Part shown: one piece after another, positions 53,272 to 61,692 of the stretch | How positions within the stretch are numbered: the first letter of the stretch is position 1 | How the letters are laid out: every line of letters starts with the position of its first letter | NCBI RefSeq assembly: GCF_009604455.1 | Contig: NZ_WEGL01000004.1 | Location: 744,001-808,000 of the forward strand | Reading direction: 5' to 3' | Length of the DNA: 64,000 nucleotides | Source of the DNA: Streptomyces sp. RB17 | GTDB taxonomy: Bacteria; Actinomycetota; Actinomycetes; Streptomycetales; Streptomycetaceae | The notes under the pieces: model-generated | Seen by the model: only the letters and a program-made list of their open reading frames with translations | What the model was told of the DNA's origin: nothing | Databases searched by the model: none | Program-made: the position numbers and the translations under genes

Positions 53272-54024
53272 TCAGCGCCCCGTTGCCAAGGTCGCTCCAC
53301 CCGTCGCCTCCAGTACCACGCCCGTCACGAAGTCGTTGGCCGCGAGCATGTGGATGGCGCGGGCGATGTCGTTCGGACGGCCGACGCGGCCGACGGGGGT
53401 GATCGCGGCGAAGCCGTCGAAGAGGGCCCGGCGCTGTTCGGTCGGTACGCCGTTCCACCAGGGGGTGTCGACGACGCCGGGGGAGACGGCGTTGATCCGG
53501 AGCGGGGCCAGTTCCACCGCGAGGGGCGGGACCATCGCCTCCAGGGCGCCGTTGATCGCGGCGAGGCCGGCGGTGCCGGGCAGGGCGGCGCGGGCGGAGG
53601 CGGCGGTCACCAGCGTCACCGAGCCGTCGCGGCGCAGCGCCGGTAGCGCGGCCTGGAGCACATGGACGTGCGGCCAGAACTTGCCGTCGAAGCCCTCCGC
53701 CAGCTCGGCCAGGTCCAGTTCGGCGAAGGGGCCGCCTCCCTTGCTGCCGCTGAGCGCGACGACCAGGTGGTCGAGGGGCCCGGAGCCGGCGAAGAAGGCG
53801 TCCACCGCGGCGCGGTCCGCCCCGTCCAGCCGGTAGGTCGAGACCTTGCCGCCGATCCGGTCCGCCGCGGCGGCGAGGCGGTCCTGACTGCGGCCGGTGA
53901 TGACCACCTCCGCGCCGTCCGCCGCGAAGAACGCGGCCGCCGCCTCGCCGATTCCGGAACTGCCGCCCATGACGACGACACGCTGTCCGGCGAGGGCAGG
54001 CACAGGGCTGTTCGAAGTGCTCAT
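53272..54024 (-). CDS. SDR-family protein with altered catalytic motif
   Basis: The 250-residue protein has an SDR Rossmann fold: GGSSGIGEAAA at residue 20, LDGADRAAVDAFF near 67, and LVVALSGSKGGG near 88. The region that normally carries YxxxK reads GLAAINGAL, so Tyr is L154 and Lys is N158. The SDR tail INAVSPGVVDTPWW is kept. It may bind NAD(P)H without normal dehydrogenase chemistry. It is divergent from a TetR gene with two strong operators between. Confidence 0.88.
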   Translation of the reverse strand: MSTSNSPVPALAGQRVVVMGGSSGIGEAAAAFFAADGAEVVITGRSQDRLAAAADRIGGKVSTYRLDGADRAAVDAFFAGSGPLDHLVVALSGSKGGGPFAELDLAELAEGFDGKFWPHVHVLQAALPALRRDGSVTLVTAASARAALPGTAGLAAINGALEAMVPPLAVELAPLRINAVSPGVVDTPWWNGVPTEQRRALFDGFAAITPVGRVGRPNDIARAIHMLAANDFVTGVVLEATGGATLATGR

Positions 54025-54067
54025 GAGTGGCTCTCTCCCGAGGAATCACCGGGCTCCGACTCGTTGC

Positions 54068-54084
54068 CGAGACTGCCGGTCTCG
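54068..54084. promoter_or_regulatory. TetR operator 1 (SDR/TetR intergenic)
   Basis: CGAGAC-TGCCG-GTCTCG is a perfect palindrome with 6-bp arms, 44 bp before the SDR start codon. Confidence 0.8.
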
Positions 54085-54096
54085 TTAAAGTGTTAC

Positions 54097-54113
54097 CGAG
54101 ACCGGCGGTCTCG
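54097..54113. promoter_or_regulatory. TetR operator 2 (SDR/TetR intergenic)
   Basis: CGAGAC-CGGCG-GTCTCG repeats the same arms and spacing. The two centres are 29 bp apart. Confidence 0.8.
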
Positions 54114-54184
54114 TCAAGCGATGTCTGGGCCTGGCCGCCATCCCGCGGTTCGGGAGGCCGTCGGGACTCGGAGAGGATGGGCCC

Positions 54185-54766
54185 GTGCACGACAGCAACG
54201 AACCCCGCCCGCACACCGGGCGCCGCCGTAACGAGGCCGCGCGCCGGGCGATCCTCGACGCCGCGCTGGAACTGCTCGCCGACGCCGACGGTGCCCCGGT
54301 GAGTGTGGAGACGATCGCGCGCGCGGCCGGGGTGGGGAAGCAGACCCTCTACCGCTGGTGGCCCTCGAAGGGAGCCGTCCTGCTGGACGCCCTCACCGAC
54401 CGCGCCGCCCAGGACGTGCCGGCGCCGGACACGGGGAGCCTCCGGGCGGATCTGCGGGAGCTGGCGGTCGCCACCTTCGAGGCGTCGCGGCGTCCGCCGT
54501 CCGGCCCGGCTCTGCGCACCCTCGTCCGGGAGGCGGCCCGGGATCCGCATCTGGCCGAGCTGATGCGGACGTTCACCGAGTCACGTCGGGCGGCTGTCCG
54601 GCGGATTCTCGAACGGGGCCGGGAACGGGGGGAACTGTCCGCCGACCGGGATGTCGACCTGCTGGTCGATCAGTTCTACGGGTTCTTCTGGTACCGGTTT
54701 CTGTTGGGGCACGCGCCGCTCGATGGGACCGCCGCAGAGCTTCTCACCGACTCGCTGCTTCGCTGA
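54185..54766 (+). CDS. TetR-family regulator of the divergent SDR gene
   Basis: The 193-residue protein has the helix-turn-helix AARRAILDAALELLADADGAPVSVETIARAAGVGKQTLYRWWPSKGAVLLDAL and a C-terminal ligand domain of the TetR_C type (DVDLLVDQFYGFFWYRFLLGHAPLD). The GTG start has no ribosome site; GAGGAT lies 6 nt before it. The twin CGAGAC-N5-GTCTCG sites in the 160-bp gap are its probable operators. Confidence 0.92.
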   Translation: MHDSNEPRPHTGRRRNEAARRAILDAALELLADADGAPVSVETIARAAGVGKQTLYRWWPSKGAVLLDALTDRAAQDVPAPDTGSLRADLRELAVATFEASRRPPSGPALRTLVREAARDPHLAELMRTFTESRRAAVRRILERGRERGELSADRDVDLLVDQFYGFFWYRFLLGHAPLDGTAAELLTDSLLR

Positions 54767-54825
54767 GTGCGCCGGCAGGGGTGCCGCGTCATGCCGTCGC
54801 GCGTCTGCGGCACCGGCGTGGTTGC

Positions 54826-54849
54826 TCGCGCAGTTCCCCGCGCCCCTTA
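54826..54849 (-). repeat. Dispersed intergenic repeat, copy 2
   Basis: TCGCGCAGTTCCCC-GCGCCCCTTA is the reverse complement of the GGGGCGCGGGGAACTGCGCGA-type element. It sits between the convergent TetR and cseC genes. Confidence 0.75.
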
Positions 54850-54857
54850 CGGGGCGC
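54840..54857. terminator. Hairpin at the cseC 3' end
   Basis: GCGCCCC and GGGGCGC pair with a TTAC loop. The loop includes the TAA stop codon of cseC, and part of the stem belongs to the dispersed repeat. Confidence 0.5.
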
Positions 54858-56205
54858 TGCCCCCCGACAACGGCAGCGTCGGATAGCTTCCCGTGGCGGT
54901 CGGCGCGTGTTCCGGCAGCCACAGCACCGCCACCGCGCCCTCCGCGGGGATGCCGTCGGGGGTCCCGGCGGGCCGTACGTTGCGGAACGTCAGCCGGGCA
55001 CCGAGCACCCGGGCCTGGCCCGCCGCGATGGTCAGGCCCAGCCCATGGCCCGTACCGGCGCGGTCCTTGCTGCCCGTGCGGAAGCGGCTCGGTCCCTCGG
55101 CGAGCAGTTCCTCGGGGAAGCCGGGACCGTGGTCGCGGACCCGGATGACCCGGCCCTCGACGGTCACCTCGATCGGCGGCCTGCCGTGCCGGGCGGCATT
55201 GGCGAGCAGGTTGAACAGCACCCGCTCCAGTCGGCGCGGGTCGGTGGTGACCTCCGACTCGTGCACCACCCTTACTTCGATCCCCGGGTCCTTGGCGGCC
55301 ACGCGCCGGGAGACGAACTCGCCGAGCATGATGTCCTGCAGTTCCGCCCGCTCCGAGGCGCCGTCCAGACGGGCGACCTCCAGGACGTCCTCGACGAGCG
55401 TGCGCATCGCCTTGGCCCGGTCCAGGACGAGTTCGGTCGGGCGGCCCGGGGGGAGCAGTTCGGCGGCCGTGAGCAGGCCGGTCACCGGGGTGCGCAACTC
55501 GTGCGCGATGTCGGCGGTGACCCGCCGCTCGGCCTCGAGGCGCTGCTGCAGCGCGTCCGCCATGGCGTCCACCGCGCGCGCGAGATCGTCGGTCTCGTCC
55601 CGTACGACCCCGCCGATGGCCTCCCGCACCCGGACGTCGGTCTCGCCCCTGGCGACCTGGTTCGCCGCGGCGGCCGCCTTGCGCAGCCGCCGGGACAGCT
55701 GCCCGCCGATCAGCACGCCGAGTGCGCTGCCACCGAGCACGACCGCGACGGAGCCGATGACCAGCGCCTGGTCGAGGTCCTTCATCACATCGGTGGAACG
55801 GTCCGGCATGTGGGTGTGCAGGGACAGCACATGCCCGTCCTTGGCCGGCACGGCCGCCCAGATGTCCGGCACCCCGCCGTGATCGATGACATCGCTGGCC
55901 TTCCGGCCCTGCTCCACCATCTCGCGCATCGAGTCCGGCAGTTCCGGGTCGTCGACCTTGATGTTGGGGAAGTTCGGCCGCCGGCTCAGTTCGTAGTTGC
56001 GCTGCGCGTACTGGACGCGCTGGCTGGCCAGGTCGCGTGCGTTGTCCAGCATCGAGACCCGGGCCGCGTTGTGCACGACCAGACTCAGCGCGATCGCCAC
56101 CAGGCCGGCCACCAGCGCGATCGCCGCGCTGAGCTTCCATCTGAGCCCGGTGTGCAGGCCCGCGCGCTCCATGCGCCGGACCGGGTACCGAAGGATCCCC
56201 CGCAT
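54847..56205 (-). CDS. cseC: Sensor histidine kinase CseC
   Basis: The 452-residue kinase senses envelope stress and acts through CseB to drive sigE. Two membrane helices (about 24-46 and 146-167) enclose an extracytoplasmic domain with GVPDIWAAVPAKDGHVLSLHTH. HAMP follows (LRKAAAAANQVARGE), then HisKA with H235 in DIAHELRTPVTG and HATPase with LLANAARHG, RDHGPGFP and GTGHGLGLTI. It is the last gene of the operon, 9 bp after cseB. Confidence 0.94.
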   Translation of the reverse strand: MRGILRYPVRRMERAGLHTGLRWKLSAAIALVAGLVAIALSLVVHNAARVSMLDNARDLASQRVQYAQRNYELSRRPNFPNIKVDDPELPDSMREMVEQGRKASDVIDHGGVPDIWAAVPAKDGHVLSLHTHMPDRSTDVMKDLDQALVIGSVAVVLGGSALGVLIGGQLSRRLRKAAAAANQVARGETDVRVREAIGGVVRDETDDLARAVDAMADALQQRLEAERRVTADIAHELRTPVTGLLTAAELLPPGRPTELVLDRAKAMRTLVEDVLEVARLDGASERAELQDIMLGEFVSRRVAAKDPGIEVRVVHESEVTTDPRRLERVLFNLLANAARHGRPPIEVTVEGRVIRVRDHGPGFPEELLAEGPSRFRTGSKDRAGTGHGLGLTIAAGQARVLGARLTFRNVRPAGTPDGIPAEGAVAVLWLPEHAPTATGSYPTLPLSGGSAP

Positions 56206-56214
56206 GCCGCCCGC

Positions 56215-56919
56215 TCAGGCCTTCAGCTTGTAGCCGAAGCCGCGGACCGTCTCGATCCGGTCCTGGCCGATCTTCTGGCGCAGCCGCTGCACATGCACGT
56301 CGACGACCCGGGTGTCCCCGCCCCAGCCGTAGTCCCAGACGCGCTCCAGCAGCTTGTCGCGGGAGAGCACGGTGCCCGGCGCCGAGGAGAACTCCAGCAG
56401 CAGCCGCATCTCGGTCGGGGTGAGCGCGACCGGCTGCCCGGCCCGGCGCACCTCCATGCCCTCGGTGTCGATCTCCAGGTCCCCGAAGGTGAGCACGCCC
56501 CCGGTCATCGTGTCCTCCGCCGCCTCGGCCCGGTCGCCGCCGCCCGCGTGCCCGAAGCGACGCAGCACCGCCCGGATCCGCGCGACCAGCACGGCGCCGT
56601 CGAACGGCTTGGTCACATAGTCGTCGGCGCCCGCCTCCAGGCCGAGGACGACGTCGATGGAGTCGGCGCGCGCCGACAGCATGATCACCGGCACGGTCGA
56701 CTCGTCCCGGATGCGACGGCACAGGCTGACGCCGTCCAGACCGGGGACCATGACGTCCAGCAGGGCGATGTCGGGGCGGTTCGCCCGGAACGCCGCCAGG
56801 CCCGACAGGCCGTCGGGCATGGCGGTGACCGCGAAGCCGTCGCGTTCCAGGGCGAGCTGGGTGGCCTCGCGGATGACGTCGTCGTCCTCGACGAACAGGA
56901 CGTGGGTCTGGTCTGCCAT
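56215..56919 (-). CDS. cseB: Response regulator CseB (OmpR type)
   Basis: The 234-residue regulator has a receiver with the acidic pair in VEDDD, phospho-acceptor D55 in LLDVMVPGLDG and the lysine of YVTKPFDG. The OmpR winged helix has LTPTEMRLLLEF and TRVVDVHVQRLRQKIG. Its known S. coelicolor counterpart has the same length and activates the sigE promoter when cell-wall synthesis is disturbed. It lies between cseA and cseC. Confidence 0.95.
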   Translation of the reverse strand: MADQTHVLFVEDDDVIREATQLALERDGFAVTAMPDGLSGLAAFRANRPDIALLDVMVPGLDGVSLCRRIRDESTVPVIMLSARADSIDVVLGLEAGADDYVTKPFDGAVLVARIRAVLRRFGHAGGGDRAEAAEDTMTGGVLTFGDLEIDTEGMEVRRAGQPVALTPTEMRLLLEFSSAPGTVLSRDKLLERVWDYGWGGDTRVVDVHVQRLRQKIGQDRIETVRGFGYKLKA

Positions 56920-56971
56920 CCCGGTGCTCTCAGTCCTTGTGTGCGTGCGTGGGGGGTTCAGTCGTGGGGGT

Positions 56972-57622
56972 TCAGTTGTCCGACGCGGACGCCGCGTCGC
57001 CACCGGTTCTGCTGTAGTAGGTGTCGTGCCGGTACCGCTCGTTGAAGCGGCCCGCCTTCCACCTGTAGGTGATCACGGTCTCCCGCGACGGGTTCGACAT
57101 CTGGTCGTCCGTGTCGTACACCTGCTTCGTCACGGTCAGGTCGGTGCCGTCGATCTCCGCGACGACCGGCGAGTCCTCCGCCTTGAACACATTCTTGTAC
57201 GTGCCTGCGACGTCCCGGTACACGTATGTGCCGATGCCCACCCAGTCACTGCAGGCCGACACGTTGATCAGGATGTCGTTGACGGATCCGCCGGTCAGAT
57301 AGCCGTAGGTGACGTCGATCGGGTAGCCGTCGGTACCGCACGGCTTCAGCCCGCGCTTCACCGTGGGGGAGACCGCCGGGTCCTTCTTGATCAGCGCGAC
57401 CGCGTCCACCCGCCGGTAGCCGGTGGTCGTGCTCGGACTGGGCGAGGCGACGGCTCCCGCGACCGCCGACGCATGCGCCGGGCCCTCGTCCCGGGTCCCC
57501 GTGCCCCCGGTGCCGCACGCGGCGACGAAAAGGGCGATGGCGGCGAGCACGGCCCCCACCGTGATCACCGCCTGTGTAGTGCCTCGGGCCCCGTCGGGCC
57601 CGGCCCCGGTCAGGCCGCGCAA
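56972..57622 (-). CDS. cseA: Lipoprotein CseA
   Basis: The 216-residue protein has a lipoprotein signal (hydrophobic AVITVGAVLAAIALF ending in VAAC at residue 36), then a Thr/Ser/Pro linker and an external domain of about 140 residues ending with VITYRWKAGRFNERY. In S. coelicolor CseA is a surface lipoprotein that dampens the CseC signal. The TTG start overlaps the sigE 3' end by 13 bp; GAGGAG lies 10 nt upstream. The start is less certain than the identity. Confidence 0.9.
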   Translation of the reverse strand: MRGLTGAGPDGARGTTQAVITVGAVLAAIALFVAACGTGGTGTRDEGPAHASAVAGAVASPSPSTTTGYRRVDAVALIKKDPAVSPTVKRGLKPCGTDGYPIDVTYGYLTGGSVNDILINVSACSDWVGIGTYVYRDVAGTYKNVFKAEDSPVVAEIDGTDLTVTKQVYDTDDQMSNPSRETVITYRWKAGRFNERYRHDTYYSRTGGDAASASDN

Positions 57623-58149
57623 CGCTCCCGCTCCTCACGCTCCAGCGCGCGTGCGTCCAGATCGCGGGCCTCCAGCTCCTCGCGGAGCCGGGCGAGCGCC
57701 CGGTGCAGCGTGCTCTTGACCGTACCGGCCGACATGCCGAGGGCCGCGGCCGTTTCCTCAGTGGACATCTGCTCCCAGTGTCGCAGTACTACAACACTGC
57801 GCTGCTTCGGTGCGAGCACTTTCATGACGTCCATCAGCAGGGCCCGGTCGGCGTGCTGTTCGGTGGAGTCGTCCACGGACGCGTCGGGCAGCTGCTCGGT
57901 AGGGACCTCCTCCAGCTTGCGCGCCCGCCACCACTCCGTACGGGTGTTGATCATGACCCGGCGCAGATAGGCGTCGGCGAGCCGCTTGTCGGCGATGCCC
58001 TCCCAGCGGCCGTACGTGCGCACCAGCGCCGTCTGCAGCAGGTCCTGGGCGTCGACCGGGTCCGGGACCAGTCGGCGTGCGCTGCGCAGCAGCGCGTCCT
58101 GCCGGGTGCGGACGTACTCCTCGAACTCGAGCACCTCGCCCTGCGCCAT
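57610..58149 (-). CDS. sigE: ECF sigma factor SigE
   Basis: The 179-residue protein has sigma region 2 (EYVRTRQDALLRSARRLVPDPVDAQDLLQTALVRTYGRWEGI) and region 4 (LAPKQRSVVVLRHWEQMSTEETAAALGMSAGTVKSTLHRAL). No anti-sigma gene is present; control is at transcription through CseBC. SigE directs genes for cell-wall integrity. The ATG at 58149 is chosen by start of homology. A weak GGAGGCGG-like site lies upstream. Confidence 0.95.
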   Translation of the reverse strand: MAQGEVLEFEEYVRTRQDALLRSARRLVPDPVDAQDLLQTALVRTYGRWEGIADKRLADAYLRRVMINTRTEWWRARKLEEVPTEQLPDASVDDSTEQHADRALLMDVMKVLAPKQRSVVVLRHWEQMSTEETAAALGMSAGTVKSTLHRALARLREELEARDLDARALEREERERCAA

Positions 58150-58233
58150 GATCAACCGCCTCCGTTCCCCGTTTACTCCGGCCCGTGCCTGAAGTCCTGC
58201 GTTCGTTCCCCGTGTCCGGTGGTCTGCCGGGCA

Positions 58234-58258
58234 CGGAAAAGAAGTTAGGGAGTGGTTG
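58234..58258 (-). promoter_or_regulatory. Candidate sigE promoter
   Basis: On the minus strand CAACC (58258-58254), a 16-nt spacer and TCCG (58237-58234) resemble an ECF-type promoter about 85 nt before the sigE ATG. The match is weak and other CAACC motifs lie nearby. Confidence 0.25.
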
Positions 58259-58425
58259 TCACGGCGCTGTCCGAACCAGCCTGCGGCTAGCAATCGGCTA
58301 TCCGGCGGTTGTGTAACAGCCGTAGGAACGGGGTAAAGGGTGCGACTGTTATGTCCCTTTATGTGGGCCTTTGTCGGCCAAATTGCTCCGTAACAGAGGC
58401 ACGACGGCTGTGACTTGGCTGTCCG

Positions 58426-59301
58426 TCAGCTCAGCGGCAGCCGATACAGACCGCCCGGAAGCGGCTCCACCAGACCGTCCGCGACGAGCCCGTCGAGCGC
58501 GCGGGCGCGCTGCACCGGCTCGTGCCACACCCGGTCCAACACGGCCTGCGGCACCGGCGCATGCGCCTCCCGCAGGACGGCGAGCAGCTTGCCGCGCACC
58601 TGCCGGTCCGTACCGGCGTACGTCTGCCCACGACGTGGTGGCCCCTCGTGCTCCGGCTTGCCGGCCAGCCGCCAGGCGCACTGCGCGGCGATCGGGCAGC
58701 GCCCGCACCCCTCGTTCTTCGCGGTGCACACCAGCGCGCCCAGTTCCATGGAGGCCGCGGCCCAGCGCGCCGCCGTCCTCTCGTCCGCGGGCAGCAGCTC
58801 ACGGGCGAGTCTGCGTTCGGCGGCCGTGGTCGCGTTCGGCGGGTACTGCACCCCCGTCACCGCCCGCGCGAACACCCGTCGCACATTCGTGTCCAGCACC
58901 GGATGCCGCTGCCCGTACGCGAACGAGGCCACCGCGGCGGCCGTGTACTCGCCGATACCGGGCAGTGCCAGCAGCTGCGCGTGCTCCGTCGGTACGTCCC
59001 CGCCGTGCCGTTCCGTTATGGCCAGCGCGGCGCCGTGCAGCCGCAGGGCCCGGCGCGGGTAGCCGAGCCGGCCCCAGGCGCGCACCGCCTCGCCCGGTGC
59101 CTCCTTCGCCAGGTCGGCGGGGCGCGGCCAGCGGGCCAGCCACTGCTCGTAGACCGGCAGCACCCGGTTCACCGGGGTCTGCTGGAGCATGAACTCGCTG
59201 ACCATCACCCCCCACGGGCCCGCCTCCGGGCGGCGCCAGGGGAGGTCGCGGGCGTGGGCGTCGAACCAGGCGATCACGGGAGTGTGCAGCTTCTCAGTCA
59301 T
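58426..59301 (-). CDS. mutY: A/G-specific adenine glycosylase
   Basis: The 291-residue enzyme removes adenine opposite 8-oxoguanine. The catalytic glutamate is in VSEFMLQQTPV, the helix-hairpin-helix is LPGIGEYTAAAV, the catalytic aspartate is in VLDTNVRR, and the 4Fe-4S ligands fit C-x6-C-x2-C-x5-C in CTAKNEGCGRCPIAAQC. The C-terminus after the cluster is only about 80 residues and looks like a winged helix, not the NUDIX-like domain of E. coli MutY. It is transcribed toward sigE. Confidence 0.93.
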   Translation of the reverse strand: MTEKLHTPVIAWFDAHARDLPWRRPEAGPWGVMVSEFMLQQTPVNRVLPVYEQWLARWPRPADLAKEAPGEAVRAWGRLGYPRRALRLHGAALAITERHGGDVPTEHAQLLALPGIGEYTAAAVASFAYGQRHPVLDTNVRRVFARAVTGVQYPPNATTAAERRLARELLPADERTAARWAAASMELGALVCTAKNEGCGRCPIAAQCAWRLAGKPEHEGPPRRGQTYAGTDRQVRGKLLAVLREAHAPVPQAVLDRVWHEPVQRARALDGLVADGLVEPLPGGLYRLPLS

Positions 59302-59468
59302 GGCCTTCCGATCCTGCCACGGCTCGGCATGCATGACGGGTGACGGCACGGTCACCGAGCGTGCTCAGGGGTGAAGAACCCTGGGTGAGACCGCAGTTGC
59401 CGGAATGATGATCCGGAAAAGTTGGTGCTCGCGCGGCGGGTGGGGCCAGCAAGTACGGCGATCTCTCG

Positions 59469-59474
59469 TACAGT
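59469..59474 (+). promoter_or_regulatory. Putative -10 box, leaderless anchored-protein gene
   Basis: TACAGT lies 7 nt before the GTG at 59482; no ribosome site is seen. Confidence 0.4.
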
Positions 59475-59481
59475 TTGCGCC

Positions 59482-60291
59482 GTGGGATCTCTGCGCAATC
59501 CGGTCGGGCCGCTTCCCTCCTCCATCTACTGGCGAAGGAGGGTCGTACTGCTGTCGGTGATCGCCGTGTTGGCGCTGCTGATCACGTGGATCGTCACCAC
59601 CGGCGGCGGGGGCGGCAAGAAGAACGCCGGCGGATCCGACGGCAAGAATCCCGCGCACACCATCACGCCGGGTCCGTCCTCGTCCGGGCCCGCGATCAGC
59701 CAACACCCGGGCGGGCGGGACGACTCGGGCGGCAGCACCAGTGGGAGCGATTCCGGTTCGGGCGGCGGCAGCGGCTCCTCCGGCTCCTCCGGCTCCGGTG
59801 ACGGCTCGGCCGGCGGCTCGGGTGCGGGCTCCGGTGGCGGCGGCGTGGGTACGGGTGACACGCTCCCGGCGTCCTCCACCCTGCCCGACTGCACGTCCTC
59901 CGCAGTGACGTTGAGCGTGCGGAGCCTGCACAACTCCTACTCACCGGACCAGACGCCGACCTTCGAACTCACCGCGAAGAACGGCTCGTCCGCCGACTGC
60001 AAGGTCGATCTCGGGCCGAAGAGCGCGGTGTTGACCATCACTCCGGCGGACGGAAGCGACGCGTTCTGGTCGTCGGCCGACTGCCCCAAGGGTGCGGGCA
60101 GCCTGGTGTTCCGGGTGCCGGCCGGGCAGAGCATCACGTACACCGTGAAATGGGACCGCAAGCCGAGTGCTCCGCAGTGTGGGACGCCGAGTGCCTCCGG
60201 GGGGTCGGCGAAGGCGGGCACGTATCTGCTGGAGGCCGGGGCGCCGGGGTTCGGGAAGGTGCAGGCGTCTTTCGTGCTGTCGGCCGACTGA
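59482..60291 (+). CDS. Membrane-anchored protein with Gly/Ser linker, unknown
   Basis: The 269-residue protein has a short basic start and one membrane helix (about residues 22-40). About 90 residues of Gly/Ser/Asp linker follow, then an external domain of about 130 residues. That domain has four cysteines (in LPDCTSS, SADCKVD, SADCPKG and APQCG) that could form two disulfides. The beta-rich pattern (FELTAKN, LVFRVPAGQSITYTVKWDR) suggests an immunoglobulin-like fold. I do not recognise a family. It lies between mutY and disA on the opposite strand. Confidence 0.75.
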   Translation: MGSLRNPVGPLPSSIYWRRRVVLLSVIAVLALLITWIVTTGGGGGKKNAGGSDGKNPAHTITPGPSSSGPAISQHPGGRDDSGGSTSGSDSGSGGGSGSSGSSGSGDGSAGGSGAGSGGGGVGTGDTLPASSTLPDCTSSAVTLSVRSLHNSYSPDQTPTFELTAKNGSSADCKVDLGPKSAVLTITPADGSDAFWSSADCPKGAGSLVFRVPAGQSITYTVKWDRKPSAPQCGTPSASGGSAKAGTYLLEAGAPGFGKVQASFVLSAD

Positions 60292-60347
60292 GCCGGCTGA
60301 AGGGTACGGCGGCGGTTCGTGGTCGAGTGCGGGTGAGTGGGGGCTTG

Positions 60348-60417
60348 TCGCGCAGTTCCCCGCGCCCCTCAGGTAGGCGAGCTGCAGCTTGCTCAAGGGG
60401 CGCGGGGAACTGCGCGA
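60348..60417. terminator. Large bidirectional hairpin from two repeat copies
   Basis: Arms 60348-60369 and 60396-60417 are perfect 22-bp inverted copies of the dispersed repeat, with a 26-nt loop holding AGCTGCAGCT. The structure lies between the convergent hypothetical gene and disA and should terminate both. Confidence 0.8.
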
Positions 60418-60486
60418 ACAGCCACAACGGACCCGCAGCCGCCGTACGACACACGCCTCCGAGCCAATAGGCGCCCGGCCCAAACC

Positions 60487-61611
60487 TCAGACGTACCGCT
60501 CCAAGATGGACGACTCGGCCAAACGCGACAAACCTTCCCGCACGCTCCTGGCCCGGGCCTCGCCCACGCCGTCCACGGTCTGCAAGTCGTCCACGCTGGC
60601 AGCGAGCAGCTTCTGCAGGCCGCCGAAGTGCTCCACCAGCCGGTCGATGATCGCGCCCGGAAGCCGCGGAACCTTGGCCAGCAGCCGGAAGCCCCGCGGG
60701 GACACCGCGGAGTCGAGGGTCTCGGGCGAACCGACGTAGCCCAGCGCCCGCGCCACCGTGCCGAGTTCGATCAGCTCCGCGTGGGTCAGCGCGTCCAGCT
60801 CGGACAGTGCCTCCTCGACCGTGCGGGAGCGCTTGGCCGTCGGCTCGGGGACGTAGTCCCGGACGACCAGCTCACGGTCGGGCTCGACCCCGGCGATCAA
60901 CTCCTCCAGCTGGAGCGCGAGAAGACGCCCGTCCGTGCCCAGTTCGACCACGTACTCGGCGATTTCGGTGGCGATACGGCGGACCATCTCCAGACGCTGC
61001 GCGACGGCGGACACGTCCCGCACCGTCACCAGGTCCTCGATCTCCAGCGCGGAGAGGGTGCCGGCCACCTCGTCCAGCCGCAGCTTGTACCGCTCCAGCG
61101 TGGCCAGCGCCTGGTTCGCGCGGGACAGGATCGCCGCCGAGTCCTCCAGGACCCGGCGCTGACCGTCGACGTAGAGGGCGATCAGCCGCATCGACTGGGA
61201 GACGGAGACGACCGGGAAGCCGACCTGCTTGCTGACCCGGTCCGCCGTACGGTGCCGGGTGCCCGTCTCCTCCGTGGGGATCGTCGGGTCCGGCACCAGC
61301 TGCACGCCCGCGCGGAGGATCTTCGACAGGTCCGACGACAGCACGATGCCGCCGTCCAGCTTGCACAGCTCCCGCAGCCGGGTCGCGGTGAACTCGACGT
61401 CCAGCACGAACCCGCCCGTGCACATCGCCTCCACCGTCTTGTCGGAGCCGAGGACGATCAGCCCGCCGGTGTTGCCGCGCAGCACGCGCTCGAGGCCGTC
61501 ACGCAGGGCCGTACCAGGAGCCACGGCGCTCAGCGAGGCGCGCATCAGGCCATCGGAACCGGCACTCCCACCGATTTTTCCGGGAGCTGCTGCCCGGTCG
61601 TTGGCTGCCAC
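60487..61611 (-). CDS. disA: DNA integrity scanning diadenylate cyclase DisA
   Basis: The 374-residue protein makes c-di-AMP from ATP and scans DNA. The DAC domain has D86-G-G88 where the family motif is DGA, and R119-H-R121 in GTRHRTAD. A helical spine (about 145-290) follows, and the C-terminal RuvA-like helix-hairpin-helix is LPGAIIDRLVEHFGG and VDGVGEARARSVREGL. The GTG at 61611 has GGAG 4 nt upstream and gives the usual length. It lies downstream of radA, as in many Gram-positives. Confidence 0.95.
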   Translation of the reverse strand: MAANDRAAAPGKIGGSAGSDGLMRASLSAVAPGTALRDGLERVLRGNTGGLIVLGSDKTVEAMCTGGFVLDVEFTATRLRELCKLDGGIVLSSDLSKILRAGVQLVPDPTIPTEETGTRHRTADRVSKQVGFPVVSVSQSMRLIALYVDGQRRVLEDSAAILSRANQALATLERYKLRLDEVAGTLSALEIEDLVTVRDVSAVAQRLEMVRRIATEIAEYVVELGTDGRLLALQLEELIAGVEPDRELVVRDYVPEPTAKRSRTVEEALSELDALTHAELIELGTVARALGYVGSPETLDSAVSPRGFRLLAKVPRLPGAIIDRLVEHFGGLQKLLAASVDDLQTVDGVGEARARSVREGLSRLAESSILERYV

Positions 61612-61692
61612 TGCACTCCTCCGGTCGCAGGTTCTGACGCGCCCCCGTGACCCGCACTCGGTTCGTACGGACGGGCGAGACCAGGGCAAAGT

